Part shown: in pieces, positions 15,753-23,862 of the stretch
Layout: every line of letters begins with the position of its first letter
How positions within the stretch are numbered: position 1 is the first letter of the stretch
Assembly: GCA_009917695.1 (NCBI GenBank)
Contig: JAACJG010000002.1
Coordinates: 372,001 to 436,000 of the forward strand
From: Candidatus Rifleibacterium amylolyticum
GTDB taxonomy: Bacteria; Muiribacteriota; Ozemobacteria; Ozemobacterales; Ozemobacteraceae
Length of the DNA stretch: 64,000 bases
Direction: 5' to 3'
Notes under the pieces: model-generated
The model's database searches: none
Told to the model about the DNA's origin: nothing
The model's input: the letters and a program-made list of their open reading frames with translations, nothing else
Translations under genes and position numbers: made by a program

Positions 15753-17510
15753 ATGCAGAAACGAGGGATCGCAGTTCCCACGGCTCTCGTGCTCATTACT
15801 GTTCTACTTGGCTTTTTCGTTGCCATGATGAATTTTTCGAGCCATGAGATGCATAACGTAAAACTTTTCTACGAGCAAAAGCGGGCCGAATATCTCGCAT
15901 ATTCAGGCCTGAACTGGGCCGAAGTAAAGCTTCAGGGCAAACGCTGGTGGGTAAGCGGCGGGTTTGACCCGACCAAAAAAATATCGAGAGCGACCGGCGG
16001 CGCGGCAGTGCATGAATTTTTCGGCAGCGGCAACGGCAAGACATACATAATTGCCGAAGAGTTCGAATCAGCAAATCCGTCACCGGTTAAAGGCTATTCC
16101 AAGGTTCAAAGACTAGATCACATCAGGGTCATCTCTATTGGCGAATACAAAGATCAACGCGTTCTCGTTTACGGCAAGTATATCATGAGCCCTGAACCAT
16201 TTTTGAACTCTGACAGCACTGAAGGAGCTGAAACACAGACAACCGCCACCACCGAAGAAGGCAAGGTGGCGATCACCGTTCCTGAACCCTGGTCGCAGGA
16301 TGGCCCGGTTCCGGAACTGATGATCGTAGAGAGCATAAATGTGGGGGTTGGCAGCAAAGTAAACCCAAATGTAATTCTGGCAACTCTCGCCGCGCATCCG
16401 AGCGACCCGGTTCAAATTACCATGACCTGGGACATCAAAGCACCGGCATTCGGAACCTTAACCAAAGTTAACTTCGCCGTAGGACAACCTATCAGGGCGA
16501 GAGATCTTTTCGGCGAATGTACCGACGAACTGATGGTGGCGACAAGATCGAACAAAACTCTCAAAAAAATGGTCAGAGTCACCAAGGTAATCGATCGATC
16601 GATCACCGATCTTGACCTGACTGATTTTGCGGTTCGGCGCAATAAACTCGATGCGTTCATCAAAAAGCTGTCAGACGAGTATGTGGTTAACTATGCCAAG
16701 AATCTGCCCCACATCGACCAGCTGGAGAGCTCTTTTGGTAGCCCGCCATTGGGCAATACCGTAAAACAGGAAGAAGTGCTCAGGCGATTGAGTGCCGTGC
16801 CTGGCAACAGCTCCATACCAGTCTTTACAGCCGGCAACAAATTCATGGAAGACATGCTGGAAAAATGGACTATGCCGGGACTCACAGCCCCGCAACGCGA
16901 AAAATTCCCGGGCATGAGTGAATATCATCTTGCCATCGGAAAAAGTCAGCCAAGGGCCGAGATAATGGAAGTGCTGGCTCACTTCGGGCGACTTGGCGAT
17001 ATCGTTACCCGCCCTCAGAAAAACCCCGAACTATACAAGCTGACATCAACCGAAAGATACAAAAGCACCATGGGAATCAGCGATTTCAGCAAACCTTCAG
17101 ACCAGTTCGTTCATGATGCCACTTTTCTGCAGGATGCCGCCAAGAAGATCACCATAACCTTCAACAAGGGGACCCCATGGGAAGACGCTGTCTACAAAGA
17201 AAAAGTCGCCAACGGAGAGATCAATGCCGGCGACTACTGGTATTGGCCATCAAAAGCAGGCTGGTATACCAAACCCGATATCACTATAGAAGCTGTAGAA
17301 ATCCCCTACAACTTCGTAAACAAAGCATCCGGCCAGACCTTTACCATGGAAGTCGGCTTCGTTCTCAACTATCTGCGAAAGCACTATGACGAGGGAATGG
17401 CCGTGCCGCCCGGTGGACCGATCAGATTTCCCAGCGACCAGCAGGATACTCCTCAGGCGCCAGGCCCGCCAGATTCAACCGGCGCCAAATACAGCGGTAT
17501 TTCTTCGTAA
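15753..17510 (+). CDS. GspK/PilX-like pseudopilin (block B)
   Basis: ATG 15753 has AAAGGAGA upstream; the ORF-track start 11 codons earlier lacks a site. The N-terminus MQKRGIAVPTALVLITVLLG is a pseudopilin-like helix with Gly at the cleavage position and no Glu at +5, as in GspK. It is followed by EQKRAEYLAYSGLNWAEVKL, the helix expected in K/PilX proteins (compare AESGxxxA). With 585 residues it is large for the family. The central 200-300 region looks beta-rich (TMTWDIKAPAFGTLTKVNF). It completes an I-J-K-like order in block B and converges on the anti-sigma gene 14 bp away. Confidence 0.68.
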   Translation: MQKRGIAVPTALVLITVLLGFFVAMMNFSSHEMHNVKLFYEQKRAEYLAYSGLNWAEVKLQGKRWWVSGGFDPTKKISRATGGAAVHEFFGSGNGKTYIIAEEFESANPSPVKGYSKVQRLDHIRVISIGEYKDQRVLVYGKYIMSPEPFLNSDSTEGAETQTTATTEEGKVAITVPEPWSQDGPVPELMIVESINVGVGSKVNPNVILATLAAHPSDPVQITMTWDIKAPAFGTLTKVNFAVGQPIRARDLFGECTDELMVATRSNKTLKKMVRVTKVIDRSITDLDLTDFAVRRNKLDAFIKKLSDEYVVNYAKNLPHIDQLESSFGSPPLGNTVKQEEVLRRLSAVPGNSSIPVFTAGNKFMEDMLEKWTMPGLTAPQREKFPGMSEYHLAIGKSQPRAEIMEVLAHFGRLGDIVTRPQKNPELYKLTSTERYKSTMGISDFSKPSDQFVHDATFLQDAAKKITITFNKGTPWEDAVYKEKVANGEINAGDYWYWPSKAGWYTKPDITIEAVEIPYNFVNKASGQTFTMEVGFVLNYLRKHYDEGMAVPPGGPIRFPSDQQDTPQAPGPPDSTGAKYSGISS

Positions 17511-17524
17511 CCTGGCCCGACTGT

Positions 17525-18436
17525 TCAGTCAGGCAGAACCGGATCAGAGGCAACATCGAGAACGGGCTCGGGTGATGACTCGCTACCCGTTGATTGCCCG
17601 GACTCTTCGCTATGACTCTGCGTCATTTCAGCGATTTGCCTTGCCGAAATAGTCAACCCCTGCCCTTTTGCCAGAAAACCGGTTTTACCGCCATCTTTCT
17701 GCTGCCACTGAATTTTGCCGTCCTCGACATAGATGAAGTCTGAATCCGGCCGGGCCTGCAGCTGCAAAACCGTGCCGACGATAACAAGCGAAGAGAAATT
17801 CATGACTACGTTGTAACCCCTCGCAGACGGCTTGAATGCTATTCTGGCGTCGCCATTCAGCATGCTGAGAGAATTCTCATTGACAATGAATTCTGCCCCG
17901 CCTTCTATCTGAAGCTGGTCCTTGTTATCCCAGGCCAGTTTGCCGCCACCGTCAGCAAAATGCAGTCTATCGCCGGGAAGAACAGCCTGCTGTTGCGGAC
18001 TCAATTCGATTGCAGTTGCGTTTCTCAACAGCTTGCCATTGCCAGAAACATAAGCCACCGGCTTTGGGCCATGTCCCCAGAAACTTATGGCTGCGAGCGA
18101 ACACAAAAGAATGACAAGAGCAAAACCGGACAGCGCCCATTTTCTGTTATCGGGCATGAATAAACCGGAAAGAAATGCGGCAAACGAAAAGCGCTTCTCT
18201 GACTGAGGCGCGGCAATCTGCTTTTTCACTTCCAACAGTATTCTCTTTTTAACTTCCGGTCTCAGCGTTGCCTGTTTCTTGAGCTTGGCGATCTCGAAAT
18301 TCTGAACGGAAAGAGCTTGCTGGCAAATGCTGCAGCTTTTGACATGCTCAACAAAGTGCTCAGGCAATTCATCGACTCCGGCGGCAAAATTGCCTTCATT
18401 CAACCATTCTGAGAAATTCTCACAGGTCATTTGCAT
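17525..18436 (-). CDS. Anti-sigma factor with zinc finger and FecR-like domain
   Basis: Membrane-anchored regulator expected to sequester the ECF sigma factor encoded immediately upstream. Residues 1-40 form a zinc-binding anti-sigma domain with the HVKSCSIC (H-x3-C-x2-C) motif. A membrane helix lies at about 100-122 (WALSGFALVILLCSLAAISFWG). The periplasmic part (GNGKLLRNATAIELSP ... GTVLQLQA) resembles the FecR domain, and a Ser/Glu-rich tail ends the protein. The start overlaps the sigma gene by 17 bp. ATG 18436 and ATG 18430 both follow AAGGAG, and the second has the better spacing. Gene order sigma then anti-sigma is the rule for this class. Confidence 0.82.
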   Translation of the reverse strand: MQMTCENFSEWLNEGNFAAGVDELPEHFVEHVKSCSICQQALSVQNFEIAKLKKQATLRPEVKKRILLEVKKQIAAPQSEKRFSFAAFLSGLFMPDNRKWALSGFALVILLCSLAAISFWGHGPKPVAYVSGNGKLLRNATAIELSPQQQAVLPGDRLHFADGGGKLAWDNKDQLQIEGGAEFIVNENSLSMLNGDARIAFKPSARGYNVVMNFSSLVIVGTVLQLQARPDSDFIYVEDGKIQWQQKDGGKTGFLAKGQGLTISARQIAEMTQSHSEESGQSTGSESSPEPVLDVASDPVLPD

Positions 18437-18980
18437 CCAGCTCCTTCCTCAAAATTTTCATCCCTTTGCAGACGAGGTTCCGTAGTGACCCTTCAGTTTT
18501 GTCCAGGATCTGCGATATTTCCTTGTAGTTGAGCTCTTCAACAACCTTGAACATCAGCGGAATCCTTATTTCGTCGGGCAGCAGGCTCATAAAATCTGGA
18601 GATTCGCCGGCATCTTTCTCTGCAGTGCGTATTTTCAATTCTTCCACCGGTCTGTTTACACAGCTGGGCCTTCGCTTCTTTCTGCGGATCTCATCAAAGC
18701 AATGATTTCTGGCAATGGTCATCAACCACGATTTCACGCCGCCAGGCTTCAGACCCGGCAAGAACCTGTAAGCTTTCAAAAATATCTCCTGGGTCGCATC
18801 TTCGGCCGCCGTCTGATCGCCCAGAATCGCTACGCATCTTGCAAAAACCAGATCTGCCATCTCGTCGAACAATTTTTCGAAAGCGGCAACATCCTGTTGT
18901 CGAAGCCTTTCGACAAATGCTTCATCATAGCTTTGACTGCCGGCAGAACGACTCATGTTACTGACTTCTGGTTCCTTCAT
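18420..18980 (-). CDS. ECF-type RNA polymerase sigma factor
   Basis: Sigma-70 family protein of 186 residues with regions 2 and 4 only. Region 2 shows LVFARCVAILGDQTAAEDATQEIFLKAYRFL and WLMTIARNHCFDEIRRKKRR; region 4 shows IRIPLMFKVVEELNYKEISQIL, the usual helix-turn-helix. Translation overlaps the downstream FecR-like anti-sigma gene. Only about 44 bp separate it from the upstream SpoIIE phosphatase gene, and no terminator is visible between them, so all three may be one operon linking a CHASE2-sensed signal with sigma release. No autoregulatory promoter could be recognised. Confidence 0.9.
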   Translation of the reverse strand: MKEPEVSNMSRSAGSQSYDEAFVERLRQQDVAAFEKLFDEMADLVFARCVAILGDQTAAEDATQEIFLKAYRFLPGLKPGGVKSWLMTIARNHCFDEIRRKKRRPSCVNRPVEELKIRTAEKDAGESPDFMSLLPDEIRIPLMFKVVEELNYKEISQILDKTEGSLRNLVCKGMKILRKELDANDL

Positions 18981-19024
18981 TTAATAAAACGTCACAATTC
19001 ATGCTTTTGTCACCGGGCGCCCTG

Positions 19025-20920
19025 CTATTTTTTTGCAGGCGGCCCCTCTCTTCTAACAACTACATAAGTCACGTCATCATCAAAGCTTCTTCCTTTTTTA
19101 TGTTCGTTGACACCGGCAAGAAGCTCACTCAAATCACGATCTCGCGTAAAATCAGGCATAATTTTTCTGAGAAACTCGTACCAGTTCGGAAAAGAATATT
19201 GCTCATCATTCCAGTCAAGCGCCTCAACGATTCCATCAGTGAAAAGAACGATTGAATCGCCGTGTTGCATATCGTAATGCACAGCTTGAATTGGCAGATT
19301 CTTTATCACTCCCATGGGGAATCCGGCCTTTTTGAGTTCCTGTAGATTCCCGTCGCGATCGATTACAACAGGAGGCAGGTGTCCGGCCAGCACCAGATTC
19401 AATTTGTGAGTTTCGACATCGATGTGACCAACCGCAAGAGTCATGAATTTCTTTTTCTTTACCAGCTCAAAAATGATCTGATTGAGCGTAGAAACAATGG
19501 CTTCTGGCGAGACCATTTCTTTCTGCCGGAGCAACTGAATTGTAGTTTTTGCCATTACCGTGAGCATTGCCGCCGAAAACCCGTGACCGGCGACATCACC
19601 CATAACGAACAGCAGATTTTTGTCGGCCATTTCAAAGTAATCAAAGAAGTCGCCACCTGTAGCGTCACATGGCATGCATACGCCTCTGATGCTGTAGTTG
19701 TCATTCTCAATGAACTTTTCGGGAAACAGCTCGCCCTGAATCTTGCCGGCCAGCTCAGCCTCGGCCTTCGAGATCTGCTGCTCGATCAATTCGATGAAAC
19801 GCCTGACCAGACTGTAAGAGACCGAAACGAACGCCCAGGTCAGAAACAGGCAGCTGAGCGGCGGAAAAATCAGCAACAATGCCAGCAGATGATATGTCAG
19901 CAGTAGAAGCACAAAAAATACCGCGACATCAAAAAGTTCGTGAACAAACCGCTTCCGCGAAGCAAAAACATAGCTTAAAAGCACTCCCACCGCGGCAAGC
20001 AGCAGTCTCACCAGAAATCCGTCAACCGGTGCTGAAATGCGGCCTGTTAAGATGGTGTCCATCGTTGCAGCGAGAATCTGAGGGCCTGACATCAGCCCAA
20101 GGCAGGTCTGATGATAATCGTGCAAAGCGATAGCGGTCGCTCCGACTATTACGATTTTATCCTTCAAAAATTCTCCCGACACCTCTCCTGACATCAGATC
20201 CAGACCTCTAAGCAATGGTATACCGCCATTTTTCCCGGCAAAAATTATGTGACTTCTGTCCGGCATCCTGCCCAAGGTTTCGTAGCCTGGTTCTAATTTT
20301 TTCACCACTTTCAACTGACAACTTTCTTCGTCAAGTTTTGAGTCGCGAATCGAGAACGTGCGAATTCTGGCGTCCGAGTCGGTAAATGAATGTATATAAC
20401 CGTCACACCAGGCAACATCCCTGAACCTTTTCAGACTGCGAAACTGACGACTTCGCCGGCCTGATTCAGTCAATTCCTCCTCGATAAAACCAACCAGGGC
20501 AATGTTTCCCGCATTTTTGATCATTTCTTCGAGAACAGCGTCGCCATACCCGCCATCAGACTCTTCAGGCTGTTGAAAAACAATATCCAGAATTATCACT
20601 CTGGGCTTAAAAGAATTTATCAACTCAAAAAACTCGGCAAATTTAGCGCGACTCCATGGCCAGCGCTGCTTTATCCCATCCAGGGTTTCGGTGTCTATCG
20701 CCACGACAGCGAGCTCAGACGAACTGGCAAAAAATGGCGCCAGATTCCTTTTCGCAAAGTCCTGAAAAATGCGATCAACTCTGTCGGTCTGCTGCGGCAA
20801 AAAGATTATGAGAATGATTACCAGCAGAAAGCACAAGAACAATCCAATGCTTTTCTTCCTGGACAGGGTTAAATTAAACTTCTTGAGATTCGTTAATATC
20901 TCATTCTGCACCAGACTCAT
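19025..20920 (-). CDS. CHASE2-sensor SpoIIE/PP2C-type serine phosphatase
   Basis: Membrane receptor phosphatase. After one membrane helix (residues about 22-40) comes an extracytoplasmic CHASE2 domain (VVAIDTETLDGIKQRWPWSR, IILDIVFQQPEESDGGYGD). Three further membrane helices lie at about 290-370 and a short linker helix follows. The C-terminal SpoIIE/PP2C domain has metal-binding Asp in DATGGDFFDYF, VMGDVAGHGFSAAML and VLFTDGIVEA. These enzymes dephosphorylate STAS-type anti-anti-sigma proteins; such a protein is encoded at 5354. I chose ATG 20920, which has TGAGGA five bases upstream, instead of the TTG six codons earlier. It lies upstream of the ECF sigma gene in the same direction. Confidence 0.88.
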   Translation of the reverse strand: MSLVQNEILTNLKKFNLTLSRKKSIGLFLCFLLVIILIIFLPQQTDRVDRIFQDFAKRNLAPFFASSSELAVVAIDTETLDGIKQRWPWSRAKFAEFFELINSFKPRVIILDIVFQQPEESDGGYGDAVLEEMIKNAGNIALVGFIEEELTESGRRSRQFRSLKRFRDVAWCDGYIHSFTDSDARIRTFSIRDSKLDEESCQLKVVKKLEPGYETLGRMPDRSHIIFAGKNGGIPLLRGLDLMSGEVSGEFLKDKIVIVGATAIALHDYHQTCLGLMSGPQILAATMDTILTGRISAPVDGFLVRLLLAAVGVLLSYVFASRKRFVHELFDVAVFFVLLLLTYHLLALLLIFPPLSCLFLTWAFVSVSYSLVRRFIELIEQQISKAEAELAGKIQGELFPEKFIENDNYSIRGVCMPCDATGGDFFDYFEMADKNLLFVMGDVAGHGFSAAMLTVMAKTTIQLLRQKEMVSPEAIVSTLNQIIFELVKKKKFMTLAVGHIDVETHKLNLVLAGHLPPVVIDRDGNLQELKKAGFPMGVIKNLPIQAVHYDMQHGDSIVLFTDGIVEALDWNDEQYSFPNWYEFLRKIMPDFTRDRDLSELLAGVNEHKKGRSFDDDVTYVVVRREGPPAKK

Positions 20921-21045
20921 TACGTCCTCAAAAATCAATGGTTTCCGCCATGATACATTTTGTTGAACGAATCATTAAGCTTTTTTTGACACTCTGGCGA
21001 AAAAATGGCTCTCTTTCATGTGAAAGTCTAGCGAATAACTGAAAA

Positions 21046-21080
21046 TGAAAAAGTGCCTGCAGGTATGAACCGGCAGGCAC
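21046..21080 (-). terminator. Terminator after the thioredoxin-fold gene
   Basis: On the minus strand, GTGCCTGC and its complement form an 8-bp stem with a 12-nt loop, followed by TTTTT, 18 bp past the stop of the gene ending at 21099. Confidence 0.65.
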
Positions 21081-21098
21081 CTCTACGTAATTCAGTAT

Positions 21099-22121
21099 TT
21101 ATTCGATGATAGATTTAAGATGATTCACGTAATTTTCGGCGCCACCTTCGATGTAGCCGGTCTTTTTGATGACCTTACCGTCTGCATCGACGATCAAAAC
21201 GGTCGGGAAACCGGTAACGCCATACTGCTGCATCAGCGCCTGATTCTGCCGTTCGAGTTCGGCAGGCTGCTGAGTGGTTCGCGGGAAATCGGCGATAAAG
21301 GTCTGCATGTTATCTTTGGCATAGTTCTGAAAGGCTGGCTGCGAAGTGATTTCGGCCTGGAACTTTTTGCACCAGCCACACCAGTCTGAGCCTGAGAAGA
21401 CCATCATAATCGGCTGATCTTTTTCTTTCGCCAGTTTTTTAGCTTCTTCGAAATTAGTGAGCTCACGATACTCGTTTGCAGCTGGCGGCTCGGGCTCGGC
21501 CGGCTTTTCAGGCTCTGCCGGTTTCTCAGGTTCAGCGGGTTTTTCGGGCTCGGCGGGCTTTTCGGGTTCAGTCGGCTGGTTGGGCGGATCTGCCGGCGGT
21601 TTAGCAGGCTGTTCAGGCTCTTCAGGCTTCGGCTCAGGCGGCACGACTTTTTTGGCCTCAACCACCTTGATCTTGACGTTAATACCAAGCAATTTATTCA
21701 TCAGCCTGGTAATCAGCCGATTAAGCACGTTTTCGATGCGTTCAAGCATTGACTTAAGCTTGGCCTCAGCGGTTGGCACGCACTTTCCATCGACGCATTC
21801 CTGGCCAGCCGGACATTTACCGGACTCACAGGTTGTTTTGCATTCATCGCCCTCACAGGTTGGCTTGCAATCATCGCCTTCGCAGGCTGGCTTACATTCG
21901 TCACCCTCACAGGTAGGCGCAGCGCAGTCTTCGCCAACGCACTGCTGATCTTCGGGGCAATCGACACCAGGGGTACACTGCGAATCATCAAAATTGGCGG
22001 TTCCATCGTCAGAGGCCTGATAAATAGTGTCGAGATAGCTTCCGTTACCGGCAAAAACCGGACCGGCGACCACCAGAAGAGCACAAAACAGCATCAACAC
22101 AGCAAAATGCAGCTTTTGCAT
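21099..22121 (-). CDS. Secreted thioredoxin-fold protein with Cys-rich and PEKPAE repeats
   Basis: ATG 22121 has GAGGAGG upstream. A signal peptide (LMLFCALLVVAGPVFAG) is followed by a Cys-rich stretch with about three copies of a CEGD[ED]CKPx unit. An amphipathic helix and a Pro/Glu/Lys linker with four EKPAEP repeats come next, and then a C-terminal thioredoxin-like domain from about residue 225. The active site is SDWCGWCKKF, a C-x-x-C pair, and the cis-Pro is in VTGFPTVLIVD. It resembles secreted thioredoxin_7/DsbD-gamma-like domains that reduce or trap disulfides outside the cytoplasm. The Cys-rich repeat could be a substrate-like or metal-binding region. Fold call firm; physiological role unknown. 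Confidence 0.82.
   Translation of the reverse strand: MQKLHFAVLMLFCALLVVAGPVFAGNGSYLDTIYQASDDGTANFDDSQCTPGVDCPEDQQCVGEDCAAPTCEGDECKPACEGDDCKPTCEGDECKTTCESGKCPAGQECVDGKCVPTAEAKLKSMLERIENVLNRLITRLMNKLLGINVKIKVVEAKKVVPPEPKPEEPEQPAKPPADPPNQPTEPEKPAEPEKPAEPEKPAEPEKPAEPEPPAANEYRELTNFEEAKKLAKEKDQPIMMVFSGSDWCGWCKKFQAEITSQPAFQNYAKDNMQTFIADFPRTTQQPAELERQNQALMQQYGVTGFPTVLIVDADGKVIKKTGYIEGGAENYVNHLKSIIE
21489..21575. repeat. 18-bp in-frame tandem repeats (EKPAEP)
   Basis: Four to five imperfect 18-bp copies inside the thioredoxin-fold gene encode EKPAEP. Synonymous differences between copies show they are not a very recent expansion, but the copy number could vary between strains. Confidence 0.8.
21815..21925. 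repeat. 30-bp in-frame repeats (Cys-rich CEGDECKP)
   Basis: About three imperfect 30-bp repeats in the same gene encode CEGD[ED]CKP units and place paired Cys at regular spacing. Confidence 0.75.
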
Positions 22122-22279
22122 ACAACCTCCTCAAAAATTCATCTCTAATCATTATACATATATATTACGCCGGACGGTCGCAAAATGTTTCAGAGACACA
22201 ATATAACACCATGCTTCAGAGAACTGGACAAACCCGCTCGACAATGGCAAAATGAGGCAAAAGTTACAAAGGCTGCCGC

Positions 22280-23137
22280 ATGTTCGACAAATTCGAAAAA
22301 TATCTCTACCAGACAGTTTTTCCGACGCGCCCACCCGAAAACATTTTCCATTTCACCACGCAGGCCGGCATTCTCGGCATTATTCAAAACCGCGAAATGT
22401 GGGCGACTCAGGTGCATTTTCTCAACGACAAACATGAAATCTTTTTAACTTCCAAGCTGCTGGAAAAAGAGCTGAAAAGGCGAATCGGCATTGCGCAGAC
22501 ACCCGCGCTTCGCAGTCTGCTCGTCGATATCCGCAAAAACCTCAAAAGAATCGATCAGAGCCATATCTGCATCGCCTCTTTCTGCGAGCAGGGCGATCTT
22601 CTCAGTCAATGGCGTGGTTACGGCAATCAGGGCAAAGGTTATGCAATGGGCTTTGACCTTGCCGAGCTGCGAAAGATCGCAAAGTTACAGCATTTTGTCC
22701 TGTGGCCCTGTGTATATAACGCTTCGCTGCAGCTCGAACTGGTGAATTACCTGATCGAAAGCTGGCTCAAAGAATTCTGCGACAACAGAGCCAGCCACGA
22801 ACAAATGCGCAAAGTTATCGATATCAGCACCGGCCAGCTCGCACCTATTCTCAAAGACGAGAGCTTCTCAGAAGAAAAGGAATGGCGACTGGTCTCTTCT
22901 GTGCTGACAAGCAAATCACCTGGATTTGCATTCAGGGAAGGTCAATATTCTCTGATACCTTACTACAAATTTTCGATAGTCACACCCGACGGCAAAGACT
23001 GCCTGAAAAGCATAGTTGTCGGGCCATCACCGCACACCGAACTAGCCTGCAACAGCCTGACAACCTTTCTCAATACTCAGAAGCTGTCACGCGTCGAAAT
23101 AAAAAGCTCCAGAATCCCTTTCCGTCACTGGAAATAG
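22280..23137 (+). CDS. DUF2971 domain protein
   Basis: The opening ENIFHFTTQAGILGIIQNREMWATQVHFLND is the hallmark of DUF2971 (Y/F-H-[YF]-T, I-x-x-[RK]-x-[LI]W-x-[ST]-x2-x-x-[LF]ND). The later segments ICIASFCEQGDLLSQWRGYG and FSEEKEWRLV are also typical. DUF2971 proteins are widespread, often in accessory regions, with no established biochemical role. The start has AAAGG at short distance. It diverges from the thioredoxin-fold gene and converges on a small secreted-protein gene 27 bp downstream. Family call is confident, function open. Confidence 0.85.
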   Translation: MFDKFEKYLYQTVFPTRPPENIFHFTTQAGILGIIQNREMWATQVHFLNDKHEIFLTSKLLEKELKRRIGIAQTPALRSLLVDIRKNLKRIDQSHICIASFCEQGDLLSQWRGYGNQGKGYAMGFDLAELRKIAKLQHFVLWPCVYNASLQLELVNYLIESWLKEFCDNRASHEQMRKVIDISTGQLAPILKDESFSEEKEWRLVSSVLTSKSPGFAFREGQYSLIPYYKFSIVTPDGKDCLKSIVVGPSPHTELACNSLTTFLNTQKLSRVEIKSSRIPFRHWK

Positions 23138-23164
23138 TATTCTGGAGCCTTAAGCTCGGTTCAA

Positions 23165-23710
23165 TCAATAATCGGCGTCGACTGCACTTGCCATGTAGCG
23201 CTTGTATTCAGCGGGTGAAAGCACGATGTCGGGATATTCGTTGCTGACCCAGAAGCGGCGACCATCGGGAGCGGTATGCCACTGGCCATCGCGCAGGTTA
23301 ACTTCACAGCCGTAGATATAGGCAATCTTTTTGCCTCTTACAGAGGCTGAAGAACCTTCTTCCATGCCTTCCATTTTGTCGAGAAGAATCTGCAGGTCTT
23401 TGCGATGTTCCTGGCCGATTTCGAAGCGCAGGCGGCTCTTGAAGCGCTCATCAAGACCTGAACCGGTAGAGGCCAGGGCTGGAATCAACTTTTCAATATC
23501 TTCATTTGAATTGATAACGGATGAGAAAAGGCTGTTTTCTCGGGCGCGCAGTTCTGACTCACGAGCGGCGGTATCGGCGACATCCTGGTCGGCGATCTTG
23601 ACCAGTTCGCGGTCGATATCGATCAGTTCAGAGATATTATCGCCAAAAGCCATGCCGGAGAGACAGAAACAAGCCATCCACAGGATCACAGCCAGTCTTG
23701 CAATTTTCAT
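23165..23710 (-). CDS. Small secreted protein, unknown function
   Basis: No family recognised. It has 181 residues with a signal peptide (MKIARLAVILWMACFCLSGMAFG), a helical, charged middle with probable coiled coil (IDIDRELVKIADQDVADTAARESELRARE) and a C-terminal stretch RDGQWHTAPDGRRFWVSNEYPDIVLSPAEYKRYM. ATG 23710 has GAGGCT five bases upstream. It is divergent from the radical SAM gene (150 bp intergenic) and convergent with DUF2971. Coding status is supported by signal peptide, ribosome-binding site and unobstructed context. Confidence 0.65.
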   Translation of the reverse strand: MKIARLAVILWMACFCLSGMAFGDNISELIDIDRELVKIADQDVADTAARESELRARENSLFSSVINSNEDIEKLIPALASTGSGLDERFKSRLRFEIGQEHRKDLQILLDKMEGMEEGSSASVRGKKIAYIYGCEVNLRDGQWHTAPDGRRFWVSNEYPDIVLSPAEYKRYMASAVDADY

Positions 23711-23862
23711 TTTTAGCCTCGAATAAAGAAGTGTTACGCTTAAGTTGTCGCAAATTGCGTACCAGTTTGAAGACAGCGGCAGACCGCGATAAATCGCAGA
23801 ACTCTGGATTTAGTCGCGCAAAAGTGCTAAATTATCAGCAATTTTCTGCCAAGAAACTTACA

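Noticed and set aside
21489-21925. CRISPR-like repeats
   Set aside because: Repeats are contiguous, in frame and encode protein repeats; no spacers. No CRISPR array or cas gene was seen in the window.
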